Positions 19,130 to 28,470 of a stretch of 64,000 nt of DNA are shown here, one piece after another. The position numbers and the translations under genes are program-made. The notes under the pieces were generated by a model. It searched no databases, had not been told where the DNA came from, and worked only from the letters and a program-made list of their open reading frames with translations. The stretch's first letter is position 1; each line of letters begins with the position of its first letter. Location: contig JANQRS010000021.1 of the NCBI GenBank assembly GCA_028284445.1, positions 221,098 to 285,097 on the forward strand. Direction: 5' to 3'. Origin of the DNA: Calditrichia bacterium (GTDB taxonomy: Bacteria; Calditrichota; Calditrichia; RBG-13-44-9; J075).

Positions 19130-20323
19130 TCATCTGTTCATGGGGCTGAGAAACAAGGGGTCCCCTTGAATATTGACCAACGGCGACTGGCTGGTTTCCC
19201 CGGTAGATAAGTCGTACGTATAAATGCCTATCCCGGTTGTTGTGGAAAGCGCTGCGAGCAACTTGTTGTCGTATAACGCCACGTCCGCTAATAATTTGGA
19301 ATACGGGAACATGATACGCTCCGCAGATTTAGCCACAAGATCAACTTTGATGATGGCGCCGGGACGATCATTAATAAAATCCGGCGGGTTACTGGCCAAA
19401 GCCGGCACGTTGGCGATTCCATAGACGGTGTTATTTCCAGCATACTGAATCTGGTTAAAATAATTGATGCCACCATCAACATTTGCTATGGTCAACTCAT
19501 CCAGATATAGAATGTAGTTAGGATCAAATTCGGTAGTGCCTGCATTGATGCGCAGGAATCCTGCTCGTTGTCCAGGAACAAATCCCCAGGAACCAACAAA
19601 GCTCACATAGATGTTTTCGTTCTCATCCATAAAGAAGAAGGATTGGTCTCCAGTCCTGCCACAGTAGCTGCCACCACGCTCATCGATGATATAGTCCTGA
19701 ACGGTATTGCTAGTGATATCAATCGTCAACAGATGCACTCCGGGATGCCCGGTGACACCATCCGGAGATTGAGCCAGCCCAACAAACAAAGTGTTACCTC
19801 GTAATAGCAAATTAGTTGGATCCGGGTTGTTATCTTCAACGGCATAGTCCGGGCCCGAAAGATCGATAACAGCAGTTTGTTCCATCGTTGTAGGATTAAA
19901 TTCCACTATTTGACCGGCGTAGTGCAGTGTCAAATAAGCCTTGGTGTCATTGATCACTAAAATATCCGATGGATAAGAAGCTTGATTAGTAACCATAGAG
20001 CCTGACAGCGTAAGATTGCCATCTTCATCGATATTGTATTTTTCAACAATATCTCCGCTGAGGTTAGGGCATGTAAAGAGCCAGTCCTCGTGCACAAAAA
20101 GATAGGCATAGAACGTTGTTTCAATCGCCTCTGTGTTGTCGACGTTTTCTTGCGACAACCCCGGAATTGTTGAAATAAATGAACTGCTTCCAAGTGTCGT
20201 GGACAGGATAATGTCATTAACAGCGTCGGAGGGATCCATAGGACTTGACTCATCGTTACAGGCAATGAACAGAATTAGGGTTGCGGCAAGAAAAGCAATA
20301 AAACCATAATTACGTTTGATCAT
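19130..20323 (-). CDS. DUF4374-like beta-propeller lipoprotein (XusB-like)
   Basis: A 397-residue lipoprotein (lipobox LFIAC, mature N terminus CNDESSP). The body has repeated four-strand units with periodic small hydrophobic strands, typical of a propeller. Segments such as GFLRINAGTTEFDPNYILYLDEL resemble DUF4374. To my recollection, the Bacteroides protein XusB, which binds ferric xenosiderophores next to the receptor XusA, belongs to DUF4374. The gene follows a TonB receptor by 37 bases, as XusB follows XusA. A strong RBS (AAGGAG) lies 7 bases before the ATG. The predicted role is a surface siderophore-binding partner of the receptor. DUF4374 membership is by eye and needs a profile search. 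Confidence 0.65.
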   Translation of the reverse strand: MIKRNYGFIAFLAATLILFIACNDESSPMDPSDAVNDIILSTTLGSSSFISTIPGLSQENVDNTEAIETTFYAYLFVHEDWLFTCPNLSGDIVEKYNIDEDGNLTLSGSMVTNQASYPSDILVINDTKAYLTLHYAGQIVEFNPTTMEQTAVIDLSGPDYAVEDNNPDPTNLLLRGNTLFVGLAQSPDGVTGHPGVHLLTIDITSNTVQDYIIDERGGSYCGRTGDQSFFFMDENENIYVSFVGSWGFVPGQRAGFLRINAGTTEFDPNYILYLDELTIANVDGGINYFNQIQYAGNNTVYGIANVPALASNPPDFINDRPGAIIKVDLVAKSAERIMFPYSKLLADVALYDNKLLAALSTTTGIGIYTYDLSTGETSQSPLVNIQGDPLFLSPMNR

Positions 20324-20360
20324 TATATGCTCCTTTTGTAATCCATTCCGGATATTGGGG

Positions 20361-22709
20361 TTATTTTCCGAAAATAGTTCGTCTCAGTTTAATCGCGAAG
20401 ATTCTCCCCGGCAGGGGATTGTTGAAAATATTGTAGGTTCTTTCGTTGGTAAGGTTTTTTATTTCGGCACTTACAAAAAAGGTGTTGGCATTAAAAGAAA
20501 ATTCCAAGCCTGCCGTGTGTTCGGTAGAAGAAGGGATTCTCAGGTTTTGGTTGTTGCTAACCTCCCATCCGTAGAAGAACTCCTCCACATAGCTACTTTC
20601 CAGGTAGACCTTGGTTTTTTGATTGTCGCCAAACAGCTCACGAAAAGTGTATTCGACCCCAAGGTTTCCAAACAACCAGGGGATATTCGGGACTCGAAGG
20701 CCTTCTGTAGGATTTGGAACACTCGTTGCGGGCAGGAATTCTAGAATGTCGCGTGAATCCTGGTAGGTAGCATTAAGGTAAGCATAGAGATTATTAGTAA
20801 CATCCGCCTTAATTTCCGCGTCCGCACCCACAATTCGGGTTTCTCCCAAATTTACATATCCATTCGTAATACCATTCCCGGTAAGCTGGATCATGTCATT
20901 CAGTCGCATATAAAAGCCGTTTACCTCAATCTGGAAGCGCCGGTAATGGGAGTCCAGCTTATCAAAGAGGAAACCCGCATGAAAATTGTGGCTGCTTTCC
21001 GGCTTAATGTCCGGCGAAGGCTGAAGAAAAATGCCATCACCGTAGAGTTCGTTTGCAGTAGGCAGGCGGAGCGCACGCTCGTACGAAAATTTCAGCATTA
21101 TTTGTTCATTAAGGCGCAAACGTATCCCATTATTGAAACCAAACTCTCCCACGAAGTTGCTGGTTTTAGCCGGAGGCTGTCCGGAGCCACTACCGTAAAT
21201 ATCCGATTCGTAACCCTCGGAGTAAAACGCATAATGCTTGCCACCCACGACATTGGCCAGACGTCCCCCCAGGAAGGATATCTCGTGGGTCAATCCCAGT
21301 GTATTGCTGACGATTTTGCTCTTCTGCTGGGAAATATCATAACCCAAATATTCATTCTGCAATGGATCCTCAGGAGAAAATGTAGAGTATCGTGAGGACA
21401 GGTTGAGGTTATAAGATTGTGTCGATGACTTGTCAAGATTTAAATTGATTCGCTGTGAGCCTTCAAAAATCCTATTGTCAGAATTCTGACCGGAAAATCC
21501 CAATTCACCAATACCGCTGGGACTGAGGAATCGTTCTCCCTGAAAGGTATAGCGGTAACGGGAAGTATCAACCATTTGGCTGTAACCCAGGGGAAGTATG
21601 AGTGAGTAATTGAAATCGAGGTTTTCATGGAAGAAGCCGGTCTTATCCATTGCCAATGCCCCTACGTAAGCCTGATACTTGCTCTGGGCATGCTGAATGT
21701 TTTGCTGGACCCCCTGGAGCTCCTTCTTGCCGTAAAGAATTGGCATTTCAAGTTCAATCTCATCGAACCACAACTTTGAAAATGACAGCGATACTGCACC
21801 CACCACCGAGGTAAAGGCATCATGATCCCTGTTTATTTCCAGGCCAGGCTGAAAGGGAGAAGCCATCGTGTAGTTATTCTCAGCAAAAGTAAACCACCCG
21901 CCTGCGCCTACCTTTATCCCGGGAGCAGGAAAATTCTTAACAAACACCGTTGAGATATTATTGGTGTTAAAAGACTGGCGACTCAATCCTAAATCCAGGT
22001 AGTCGGTTTCGTATTCGTTCATCACGACATTAATCGCTCCACCCAGGCCATTCCCCCCGAAACGAGCAGGGATAATGCCTTTGTATACCTCAATACGCTT
22101 TATAAAAATCAGTGGAATATCATTAATGCCGAACGTGCCGTCCGGCGTATTCAGCGGCCGGCCGTCAATAAACACCTGTACTTGCTTACCTTCCAGGCCG
22201 CGGATGGAAATACGTGATTCACTCCCGGTGCCGCCGGCCTGTCGAAGTTGAACGCCCGCTGCCCGGCTTAAAACCTCGTTGAGGTCGATAGCACGAGCTT
22301 GAACGGCCTGGGCATCAATGACAGATACTGAAAAGGGCTGCTTCCGAACGGCCTCTATTTCCTCCCGATGCCCAAGAACCAGGACTGATGAACTGCTCAG
22401 TACGGTTTGCCTCAAATGAAATGTCAGCTTTATTGACTGATCAACTCTTATCTCGATGGTCTGCTGGCTTTCCTCGTAGCCAACAAGGTAGGCCGATACC
22501 GTGTATTCACCGGCCGGTATACCAACAATACGATAATAGCCGTCCGCATCGCTGGCTGCACCCAGTACTGTTCCCTCGATGCTCACATTCACGCCCTCCA
22601 GCGGCTCACCGGTCTTAGCAGTCAGAATTATTCCATGCACTTCTCCGGAGGGTGAGGCGCTTATAAAACCAACAGCAAACACGATGAAAAGCAGGATATT
22701 CTTTAACAT
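20361..22709 (-). CDS. TonB-dependent receptor, XusA/FecA-like
   Basis: A 782-residue receptor. It has a signal peptide, a carboxypeptidase-regulatory-like domain (residues 22-105, EVHGIILTAKTGEPLEGVNVSIEG), a plug (about 120-230, with VSVIDAQAVQARAIDLNEVL, SRISIRGLEGKQVQVFIDG and VYKGIIPARFGGNGLGGAINV), and a barrel. It is the first gene of a five-gene minus-strand operon. Its promoter is well defined: -35 TTGCAA (22858-22853), 17 bases, -10 TATTAT (22835-22830), with operator site 2 overlapping the -10, so it should be tightly repressed by the Fur-type protein. The start at 22709 leaves a leader of about 105 bases. Substrate is probably a ferric siderophore or another metal complex, judged from the downstream lipoprotein. 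Confidence 0.9.
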   Translation of the reverse strand: MLKNILLFIVFAVGFISASPSGEVHGIILTAKTGEPLEGVNVSIEGTVLGAASDADGYYRIVGIPAGEYTVSAYLVGYEESQQTIEIRVDQSIKLTFHLRQTVLSSSSVLVLGHREEIEAVRKQPFSVSVIDAQAVQARAIDLNEVLSRAAGVQLRQAGGTGSESRISIRGLEGKQVQVFIDGRPLNTPDGTFGINDIPLIFIKRIEVYKGIIPARFGGNGLGGAINVVMNEYETDYLDLGLSRQSFNTNNISTVFVKNFPAPGIKVGAGGWFTFAENNYTMASPFQPGLEINRDHDAFTSVVGAVSLSFSKLWFDEIELEMPILYGKKELQGVQQNIQHAQSKYQAYVGALAMDKTGFFHENLDFNYSLILPLGYSQMVDTSRYRYTFQGERFLSPSGIGELGFSGQNSDNRIFEGSQRINLNLDKSSTQSYNLNLSSRYSTFSPEDPLQNEYLGYDISQQKSKIVSNTLGLTHEISFLGGRLANVVGGKHYAFYSEGYESDIYGSGSGQPPAKTSNFVGEFGFNNGIRLRLNEQIMLKFSYERALRLPTANELYGDGIFLQPSPDIKPESSHNFHAGFLFDKLDSHYRRFQIEVNGFYMRLNDMIQLTGNGITNGYVNLGETRIVGADAEIKADVTNNLYAYLNATYQDSRDILEFLPATSVPNPTEGLRVPNIPWLFGNLGVEYTFRELFGDNQKTKVYLESSYVEEFFYGWEVSNNQNLRIPSSTEHTAGLEFSFNANTFFVSAEIKNLTNERTYNIFNNPLPGRIFAIKLRRTIFGK

Positions 22710-22810
22710 AATGTCCTCAAAAGTTGAGCTAAAAAGCGGTCGCTTGGCTTTCGTTTTGTTAGTCAGTCGCGAATATTGCTATGCCAAAGAAACGGTCAAA
22801 GTGCTTTAAG

Positions 22811-22858
22811 TTATTGCAACTCAGTTGCAATAATACAAAATACGATATTCTTTTGCAA
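22811..22858 (-). promoter_or_regulatory. Receptor-operon promoter with perfect Fur-type operator, site 2
   Basis: The operator at 22811-22833 has 11-base arms (TTATTGCAACT and its complement) around a central C. It is identical over all 23 bases to site 3. On the minus strand TTGCAA (22858-22853), 17 bases and TATTAT (22835-22830) form the promoter. I see no comparable -10 pointing right, so unlike sites 1 and 3 this one may be one-sided. Confidence 0.85.
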
Positions 22859-22984
22859 ATCTATTTTTTTCGAAGAAGCGCATATTTTGAGGAAATTACC
22901 GGAAGTCTGAGTCGGACAGTAAACGACCCAAATATATTTGGAACAAATGAGAAATTTTCGTTATCTTAATTGGAGAAAACTAAC

Positions 22985-23038
22985 ATGGGGGAATCGCACT
23001 TCGAGTGCGGTATAATAACTTGTAAATGCATCTGTTGA
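22985..23038 (+). CDS. Candidate 17-residue Cys-rich micropeptide
   Basis: A short frame encodes MGESHFECGIITCKCIC, with four Cys (three in the last five residues) and one His. A good RBS (TTGGAGA, 22970-22976) lies 9 bases upstream. It is 28 bases before the His-rich small protein gene and about 150 bases from operator site 2, on the opposite strand to the receptor operon. The composition would suit metal binding, as a leader peptide or a metallothionein-like micropeptide. A frame this short can occur by chance, so translation needs proof. Confidence 0.35.
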   Translation: MGESHFECGIITCKCIC

Positions 23039-23065
23039 TTAAGTTCGAAGTAGAGAAAACAGAAA

Positions 23066-23350
23066 ATGCAGGCAATTTCGAAAACGATTCTGATTCTCAC
23101 CACCGTTTTCCTGCTAGGGGTAACCGTTGTCCTGCCCTTATTGCACCATCACCCAGATTCTGTTGAGGAACCATCAGATTGTTTGGCAAACGCGCTGGAG
23201 ACCAATCTCCACTCCTGCCAAAATGCTCAACTTGTTTTCCTAAAAATACCTCATAATCAACCTTCCGATGAGTTCGTTTCATTGGAGTCTCCCGAATTCC
23301 TTACCTTTGGCGGCTATCTATTCGTCAATAAAGCCCCTCCCACCCTCTAA
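23066..23350 (+). CDS. Small exported His-rich protein
   Basis: A 94-residue protein with an N-terminal signal or membrane helix (ISKTILILTTVFLLGVTVVLPLL) followed directly by HHHP, two spaced Cys and a terminal FVNKAPPTL. Small proteins of this layout (helix, HHH, a Cys pair, an aromatic strand, then RAPP at the end) are common beside TonB receptors and metal-uptake genes in Bacteroidota-like genomes. Their function is not known to me. It is divergent from the receptor operon with operator site 2 in the shared region and may be co-regulated. A weak AGTAGAG RBS precedes the ATG. Confidence 0.6.
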   Translation: MQAISKTILILTTVFLLGVTVVLPLLHHHPDSVEEPSDCLANALETNLHSCQNAQLVFLKIPHNQPSDEFVSLESPEFLTFGGYLFVNKAPPTL

Positions 23351-23404
23351 TTGTATCAACATCAAAAATGCGGATTATCTGCTAAAAGCCTATAACAGAC
23401 GAAA

Positions 23405-23545
23405 GCCGTTCGACAGAGATTTTCACAGATAAAAAGCAGGCCAAGAGATAAAGGGCAAATCCTTTTCTCATCCTCTTGCTTCAAAATCATCCGTGTGGAT
23501 CTGTGAAGATCCGCGTGAATCCGTGTCGGGAGGTTTTGGGCTTTT
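23405..23545. repeat. Dispersed repeat family, copy D
   Basis: This sequence of the form CACAGATAAAAAG... ATCCGTGTGGATCTGTGAAGATCCGCGTGAATCCGTGT, ending GGAGGTTTTGGGC, matches the flank of copy B. It fills the 23351-23587 gap before the ADOP permease gene. I see no gene in it. Confidence 0.6.
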
Positions 23546-23587
23546 AGTCATAACTTTGGCACATAATAGACTAAACAGGCCTTTATT

Positions 23588-25999
23588 ATGGATATCATCC
23601 TGAAAGACATTCGTTTTGCAATGCGCGTTTTAAGCAAGCGACCGAGCTTCTCTCTTGTCATCATTATTACGTTGGCGCTGGCAATCGGTGCAAATACAGC
23701 CATTTTCAGTTTTGTCAATGCAATTCTGCTAAGCCCTCTCCCCTATGGCCAGGCCGAGCAACTGGTCATACTTGAAACCGAACGCGGTAATGAGAAGGGG
23801 CAGTTGTCGCTTCGCGACGTGACGGACATTCTCGAGGAAACCACCATTTTCGATGATATTGCCGTTTATGGCTCCAACTCCGCCTACAATATTAGCGGCG
23901 ACGGCCAACCGCCGGACGAGCTATTGGCAACCCTCTGTTCCAGTAATTTGTTCGAAGTACTTGCCGTGGACATGCCGGTGGGCGGCGTCTGGCCGGAGGA
24001 GTTTGACCGCAGGCGTAATCACAGCATCGTTCTGACCCACAAAGTATGGCAGGAACGCTATCAGGGCCGTGAGGACATTCTCGACCAAATCGTGAAGCTT
24101 GATGGCTACGATGGCTATCGCATCTTTGGGGTGCTACCGCCGAATATCCACTTCCCATTCCACTCAGCTTTATTCCGCTCCATTGCATATTACGACCTCG
24201 ATGAGACCAAGCGCAGCAACCGCTGGTATGAAGCGGTTGGCCGCCTCAAAAACGGTGTCACCTATCAGCAGGCAAATGCCGAGCTTCAGACACTGAGCAA
24301 ACGCCTCGCCAATGATTTCGGCGACAGCAATTTTGAACTCGGCTTTACCGTCAAGCCACTGGAACAAATATACCGCGGAGAAGTGCGGCCATATCTCTGG
24401 CTGCTTTTTGGGTCAGTCGTTCTCATCCTTTTAATCGCCTGTGTCAATGTGATTAATCTCTTGCTGGCACGTGCAGTCACGCGGGAAAAGGAATTTGCGA
24501 TTCGCACCGCTGTAGGTTCGGGAAAATCCAAGCTGATTCGCCAATTGCTCTTTGAAAGCTGTCTGCTTTCCCTTGCCGGAGGTATTCTGGGTTTGGCAGC
24601 GGCATATTGGTGGGTTGATTTGCTGACACAAATGATCCGTGCGGACCTACCGACCTGGATCACCGTCGAGGTTGATCCCTGGGTGCTGGGATTTACCTTT
24701 GTAGTCGCTATCGTCGTCGGCATCATCGCCGGCATGTTCCCAATCTGGCATACATTCCGCACCAATACTGCCCAGGTGCTGAAGGAAGGAAAAAGCGGAA
24801 GCGGCGGCCGTCAGCGGCGATTTTTATATCGTGGTCTAATGGTGACCGAAATGGTTTTGGCGGTTATCATGCTAATCGGCGCAGGCTTGATGGTGAAAAG
24901 CTATCTAAACATGCAGCAGGTGGAACTCGGTTTTGAACCTGAGAATCTATCGACCTTCCGCGTTGCACTGGGATGGAAATCCTACCAGAAACCGGAGCAG
25001 AAATCCGCCTATTACAAGCAAGCTTTGGCGGAAATCTCTGCCCTGCCGGAGATCGAGGCGATTACGATGAGCGGCAATCCGCCTTTTGGTCCACATGAAC
25101 AAAAGTCGACATTTACTGTCGAGGGACAATCGATCTATGCGCAGCAAAAGAACCCGTTCATAAACTACAAGAGAATTGCCCCAAATTACTTCCAGGTTAT
25201 GGAAATTGATCTGTTGAGAGGCCGGGCCTTCAATGACTTCGACGTTCGTGGGAGTGTGCCGGTAACAATCATCAATGAAAAATTGGCTCGTAAGCTTTGG
25301 CCGGATGGCAGCGCCATTGGCAAGAAGATAAAATTCCAGGAACCCGATTCTGAATGGCAATATATGACCATCGTTGGGATATCGCGGGATGTACTACACA
25401 ATCACCTGACCGCCGAACCGGGATATGATGTTTACTATCCCTATTTTCAAACACCCATGCTCTCGCAATACCTGATCTTCAAAACCCAGGCGTCGATGTC
25501 GGAATTACGCCCGAAGTTAAATGATGTCATCCTGGGCATCGATCCGGAGCAATGTGCCTACGATTTCCTGACGATGGATGATCGTATCCAAAGCAAGGTC
25601 TGGCAAAAGACGGTCACCAGCAGCTTGTTTGTGGCATTCGGATTCTTGGCAGCACTCCTGGCCGCCATCGGGATCTTTAGCGTCACGTCCTATGCTGTCA
25701 GCCGTCGCACAAAGGAAATGGGCATTCGCCGCGTCTTTGGCGCCGGCGCCGGCGACGTCTTTAATACGATCTTGAAGGAAAACTTCAGACTGACGGCATT
25801 GAGCGTCGTGATTGGACTGGGCCTGGCATTCTTACTGACACGTTTTATGGAGGACATCCTATTTAACGTCAGCTCTATAGATCCCTACATTTTTGCTGCC
25901 GTTCCGTTGGTCTTGGTTTTCGTCGCCTTCCTGGCCGGTTTAGCACCGGCATTCAAGGCCGCACGCGTTAAAGCGATTACGGCGCTGAAATATGAATGA
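23588..25999 (+). CDS. ADOP-family FtsX-like permease (MacB-like, no ATPase)
   Basis: An 803-residue protein with an N-terminal helix (VLSKRPSFSLVIIITLALAIGANTAIFSFVNAI), a MacB periplasmic core domain, three helices (first FtsX unit, about residues 270-420), a second MacB-like periplasmic domain, and three C-terminal helices (second FtsX unit, with SYAVSRRTKEMGIRRVFGAGAGDVF). Duplicated FtsX permeases of about 800 residues encoded away from any ATPase are the ADOP group, abundant in Acidobacteria and KSB1-like genomes. They may be mechanotransmission proteins rather than pumps. It is monocistronic, isolated by a dispersed repeat upstream and a hairpin downstream. I see no operator near it, so it need not belong to the metal regulon. 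Confidence 0.88.
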   Translation: MDIILKDIRFAMRVLSKRPSFSLVIIITLALAIGANTAIFSFVNAILLSPLPYGQAEQLVILETERGNEKGQLSLRDVTDILEETTIFDDIAVYGSNSAYNISGDGQPPDELLATLCSSNLFEVLAVDMPVGGVWPEEFDRRRNHSIVLTHKVWQERYQGREDILDQIVKLDGYDGYRIFGVLPPNIHFPFHSALFRSIAYYDLDETKRSNRWYEAVGRLKNGVTYQQANAELQTLSKRLANDFGDSNFELGFTVKPLEQIYRGEVRPYLWLLFGSVVLILLIACVNVINLLLARAVTREKEFAIRTAVGSGKSKLIRQLLFESCLLSLAGGILGLAAAYWWVDLLTQMIRADLPTWITVEVDPWVLGFTFVVAIVVGIIAGMFPIWHTFRTNTAQVLKEGKSGSGGRQRRFLYRGLMVTEMVLAVIMLIGAGLMVKSYLNMQQVELGFEPENLSTFRVALGWKSYQKPEQKSAYYKQALAEISALPEIEAITMSGNPPFGPHEQKSTFTVEGQSIYAQQKNPFINYKRIAPNYFQVMEIDLLRGRAFNDFDVRGSVPVTIINEKLARKLWPDGSAIGKKIKFQEPDSEWQYMTIVGISRDVLHNHLTAEPGYDVYYPYFQTPMLSQYLIFKTQASMSELRPKLNDVILGIDPEQCAYDFLTMDDRIQSKVWQKTVTSSLFVAFGFLAALLAAIGIFSVTSYAVSRRTKEMGIRRVFGAGAGDVFNTILKENFRLTALSVVIGLGLAFLLTRFMEDILFNVSSIDPYIFAAVPLVLVFVAFLAGLAPAFKAARVKAITALKYE

Positions 26000-26032
26000 T
26001 GGGGGCATAGCATCATCCCAGCCCTGACGTTT

Positions 26033-26061
26033 CAGGAGGAAGGGGGGATCAGCTCCTCCTG
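26033..26061. terminator. Hairpin between convergent genes
   Basis: Arms CAGGAGGA and TCCTCCTG around 13 bases lie between the convergent ADOP and DUF5916 genes. There is no T-tract, so efficiency is uncertain. Confidence 0.35.
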
Positions 26062-26083
26062 GCCCGCCGGACTGGGAATAGCT

Positions 26084-28327
26084 TTACCATACAAAGGTAT
26101 GGGTGTATTTGAGCAAAACCGTCCGGCTATCGGTAAGCGGCAATCTTGGTAACTGCAACTGCATCTGAGTCCGATCGGAATTCAGCCCTTCGTTATACAC
26201 AACCCAAAGGTCGCGGCCTTCTTTGAAGTGATAACGCAGTCTGGTATTTATGCTCACGCGGTCTCTCTGGCTATTGTATTGCACAAACGAGGCGACTGAA
26301 AAATGTCTGTTCATCGCTGCCTGAAGGCGCACTCGCGGCAGATGGGCATTGAAGCTTTGATCGCGATCTGAAAATCGAATGGCGCTAAACTCATACGTCG
26401 CTCCCAACTCAAAATACCGGGACATGTTCCATTCCAATCCCGGGGACAATGAGGTTCTCCATCCATCATAGAAAGTGCCGCTAATCAATTCAACTTCCGG
26501 ACGGATTTGCCATCCTTCCGGTGCCTCTGCCTCTAGCCAGATATCATGGAACCAATAAGAGCCAACGGGCACTTCCGCATCGTCAGACAATGAAAATGGC
26601 TCCCGCACATCTTCATAATAATGGTCGGTCGAAATCAGGAACTGCGCCCCTTGTTTCAATTCAAACCAATAGAAGGGATGCGCCCAAAATGACTCAACCG
26701 CGCCGTCAGAATTGCGGATATAAGTCGAGGCCCAATTACCGACCCAGATTCGGCGCAGCTTGGAAGATTCGTCTTTGAAGATCTGATAATTGATGTCCGG
26801 CGAAATGTATGTAAAGTTGGAACGGCGTATAAATCCGGTTCCCGGAAGATAGTTAGCACCGGACCAGGTGACACCCAAATCATAGTTCAGTCCCTCGATC
26901 TTTCGGCGCGTCCAGTTTAATACCGTCCGTCCGGCTTCGAATGGTTTGTAGTTATCGCCGTTGACATCTGCCTCATCAAAACTCTGCACCCATTTTGCAG
27001 TCAAATATTCATCGCCGGTTACGCGAACAACCGCATCCAGGCCATATGCAACATTGTATGTGCCGTCTTCATCCACCCGGCTTGTCACCATACCGCCGAC
27101 ATTTGAGTAATCGTTAAATGCTTTTTTCCTGAGGCGCATAACGCCAAAGTTTTCAGAAGGCAATCCATCCTGACTCGCTGTTTGCATATTCAGAAAACCA
27201 ACGTCCCACTCGTTTAGGCGCCCAACAACCCGCGCACCACCCAGGATACGTATTGGCTCGCCGTCAACCAGCCCAATCCGGCGGCTGTGAAACAGACGAC
27301 TGCTTGATTCACCGGTATCAAATTCAAAAATGCCTGAGCGTTCCTGGAAAAACTGTCGCTTTTCAGGAAAGAAGAGTGAGAACCGTGTCAGGTTTATCTG
27401 TTGATCGTCAGCTTCAACCTGCGCAAAATCGGTGTTCACAGTTACATCCAATGTGAGATTTGGCGTCAGATCATACTTCAGATCAAGCCCCACTTCATTC
27501 GTCGGGTCATCATCCAGGGTATAAGCAGATTGCGCATTGTTCAACATCGAAAACTGATTAACGCCACTCAAGCCATATGGCGAGACATACAGCGGATTCT
27601 TTCTGTTAATCCCTTCAAGGATGACATCCTGCATTTTTGATGGTTTTCGGAAGCCGTTGTTAAACGCCGGAGAAATATCGGGATAGACGTGGCGTTCGTT
27701 GGTTGTGGTTAGCCACCGGTAGACGGACATCCCAAAGACCGCACGCTTGTTCTCATCCTGAAATGCCAGGGTGCTGAAGGGAATTCTCATCTCTGAGAAC
27801 CATCCCTCTTCGGTTATCGTGGACGCAGAGTCCCAGAAACCGTTCCAGTCCCAATTCGTGCCTGATTCTGCATCATTGGCAACAGATCCGTCGGCGCGCA
27901 TTCCCAGGGGCGTGGTATAGAACCAAAGGGCCGATTCATTATCATTAAAACTATCAAGGAGCAAGCCGAAGGTGTCATCGCCGCTCCATCGATCGCGATA
28001 AAAGGAATTGCCTCTTAAATCACCCGGATCTTCTACGTAGAAATGTCCCGCAGCGTAGATGTAGTTATCATCATAAGCGACACGAATGACAGATCGCTGA
28101 GATTTCGTCCCGCGATAGGTTGGCTGGTAGGTTACCAGGGGAAAGGGTTCAATTGTTGCCCATGCTTCTTCGTCAATTCGACCATCTATTTTGACTTCAC
28201 CTTTAAGTCGCTGCAAAGGGATCGCAGTAGACACGGCATTCTCTTTGACAGTCACATCCTCAGGACTGATTGACTGCCCAAGTGCATGGCAAGGCATGAT
28301 CAAGAACATGACCACGCCGCATAACAA
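26084..28327 (-). CDS. CBM9-like/DUF5916 outer-membrane beta-barrel protein, copy 2
   Basis: A 747-residue paralogue of the protein at 7381-9648. It has a signal peptide (CGVVMFLIMPCHALGQS), a CBM9-like domain (about residues 38-230, LKGEVKIDGRIDEEAW), and a DUF5916 barrel with the shared FFPEKRQFFQERSGIFEFD segment and a terminal TFVW. Its upstream region lacks the Fur-type operator and instead holds GC-rich palindrome copy 3, so control differs from copy 1. It is convergent with the ADOP permease and downstream of the MerC-domain gene on the same strand. Function of the family is unknown. Confidence 0.85.
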   Translation of the reverse strand: MLCGVVMFLIMPCHALGQSISPEDVTVKENAVSTAIPLQRLKGEVKIDGRIDEEAWATIEPFPLVTYQPTYRGTKSQRSVIRVAYDDNYIYAAGHFYVEDPGDLRGNSFYRDRWSGDDTFGLLLDSFNDNESALWFYTTPLGMRADGSVANDAESGTNWDWNGFWDSASTITEEGWFSEMRIPFSTLAFQDENKRAVFGMSVYRWLTTTNERHVYPDISPAFNNGFRKPSKMQDVILEGINRKNPLYVSPYGLSGVNQFSMLNNAQSAYTLDDDPTNEVGLDLKYDLTPNLTLDVTVNTDFAQVEADDQQINLTRFSLFFPEKRQFFQERSGIFEFDTGESSSRLFHSRRIGLVDGEPIRILGGARVVGRLNEWDVGFLNMQTASQDGLPSENFGVMRLRKKAFNDYSNVGGMVTSRVDEDGTYNVAYGLDAVVRVTGDEYLTAKWVQSFDEADVNGDNYKPFEAGRTVLNWTRRKIEGLNYDLGVTWSGANYLPGTGFIRRSNFTYISPDINYQIFKDESSKLRRIWVGNWASTYIRNSDGAVESFWAHPFYWFELKQGAQFLISTDHYYEDVREPFSLSDDAEVPVGSYWFHDIWLEAEAPEGWQIRPEVELISGTFYDGWRTSLSPGLEWNMSRYFELGATYEFSAIRFSDRDQSFNAHLPRVRLQAAMNRHFSVASFVQYNSQRDRVSINTRLRYHFKEGRDLWVVYNEGLNSDRTQMQLQLPRLPLTDSRTVLLKYTHTFVW

Positions 28328-28390
28328 CAGTCGATGGAATAAAGTACGTTTTTTGATGCAAGCCCTCCTGGTCCAAAAGTCTATTCCGCG

Positions 28391-28436
28391 GTATCCCCCC
28401 TGAATCTCCCCCCGCTGGGAGATTCAGGGGGGATAC
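28391..28436. repeat. GC-rich palindrome, copy 3 of 3
   Basis: There are 20-base perfect arms (left arm GTAT-C6-T-GAATC-T-C3) around a six-base loop. The middle five bases are GAATC/GATTC, again changed on both arms relative to copies 1 and 2. It lies 64 bases upstream of the DUF5916 copy 2 start and downstream of the MerC-domain gene. No T-tract follows. Confidence 0.85.
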
Positions 28437-28470
28437 TTTACGAGTCAACCTCCCGCAGAATGGTTAACAA

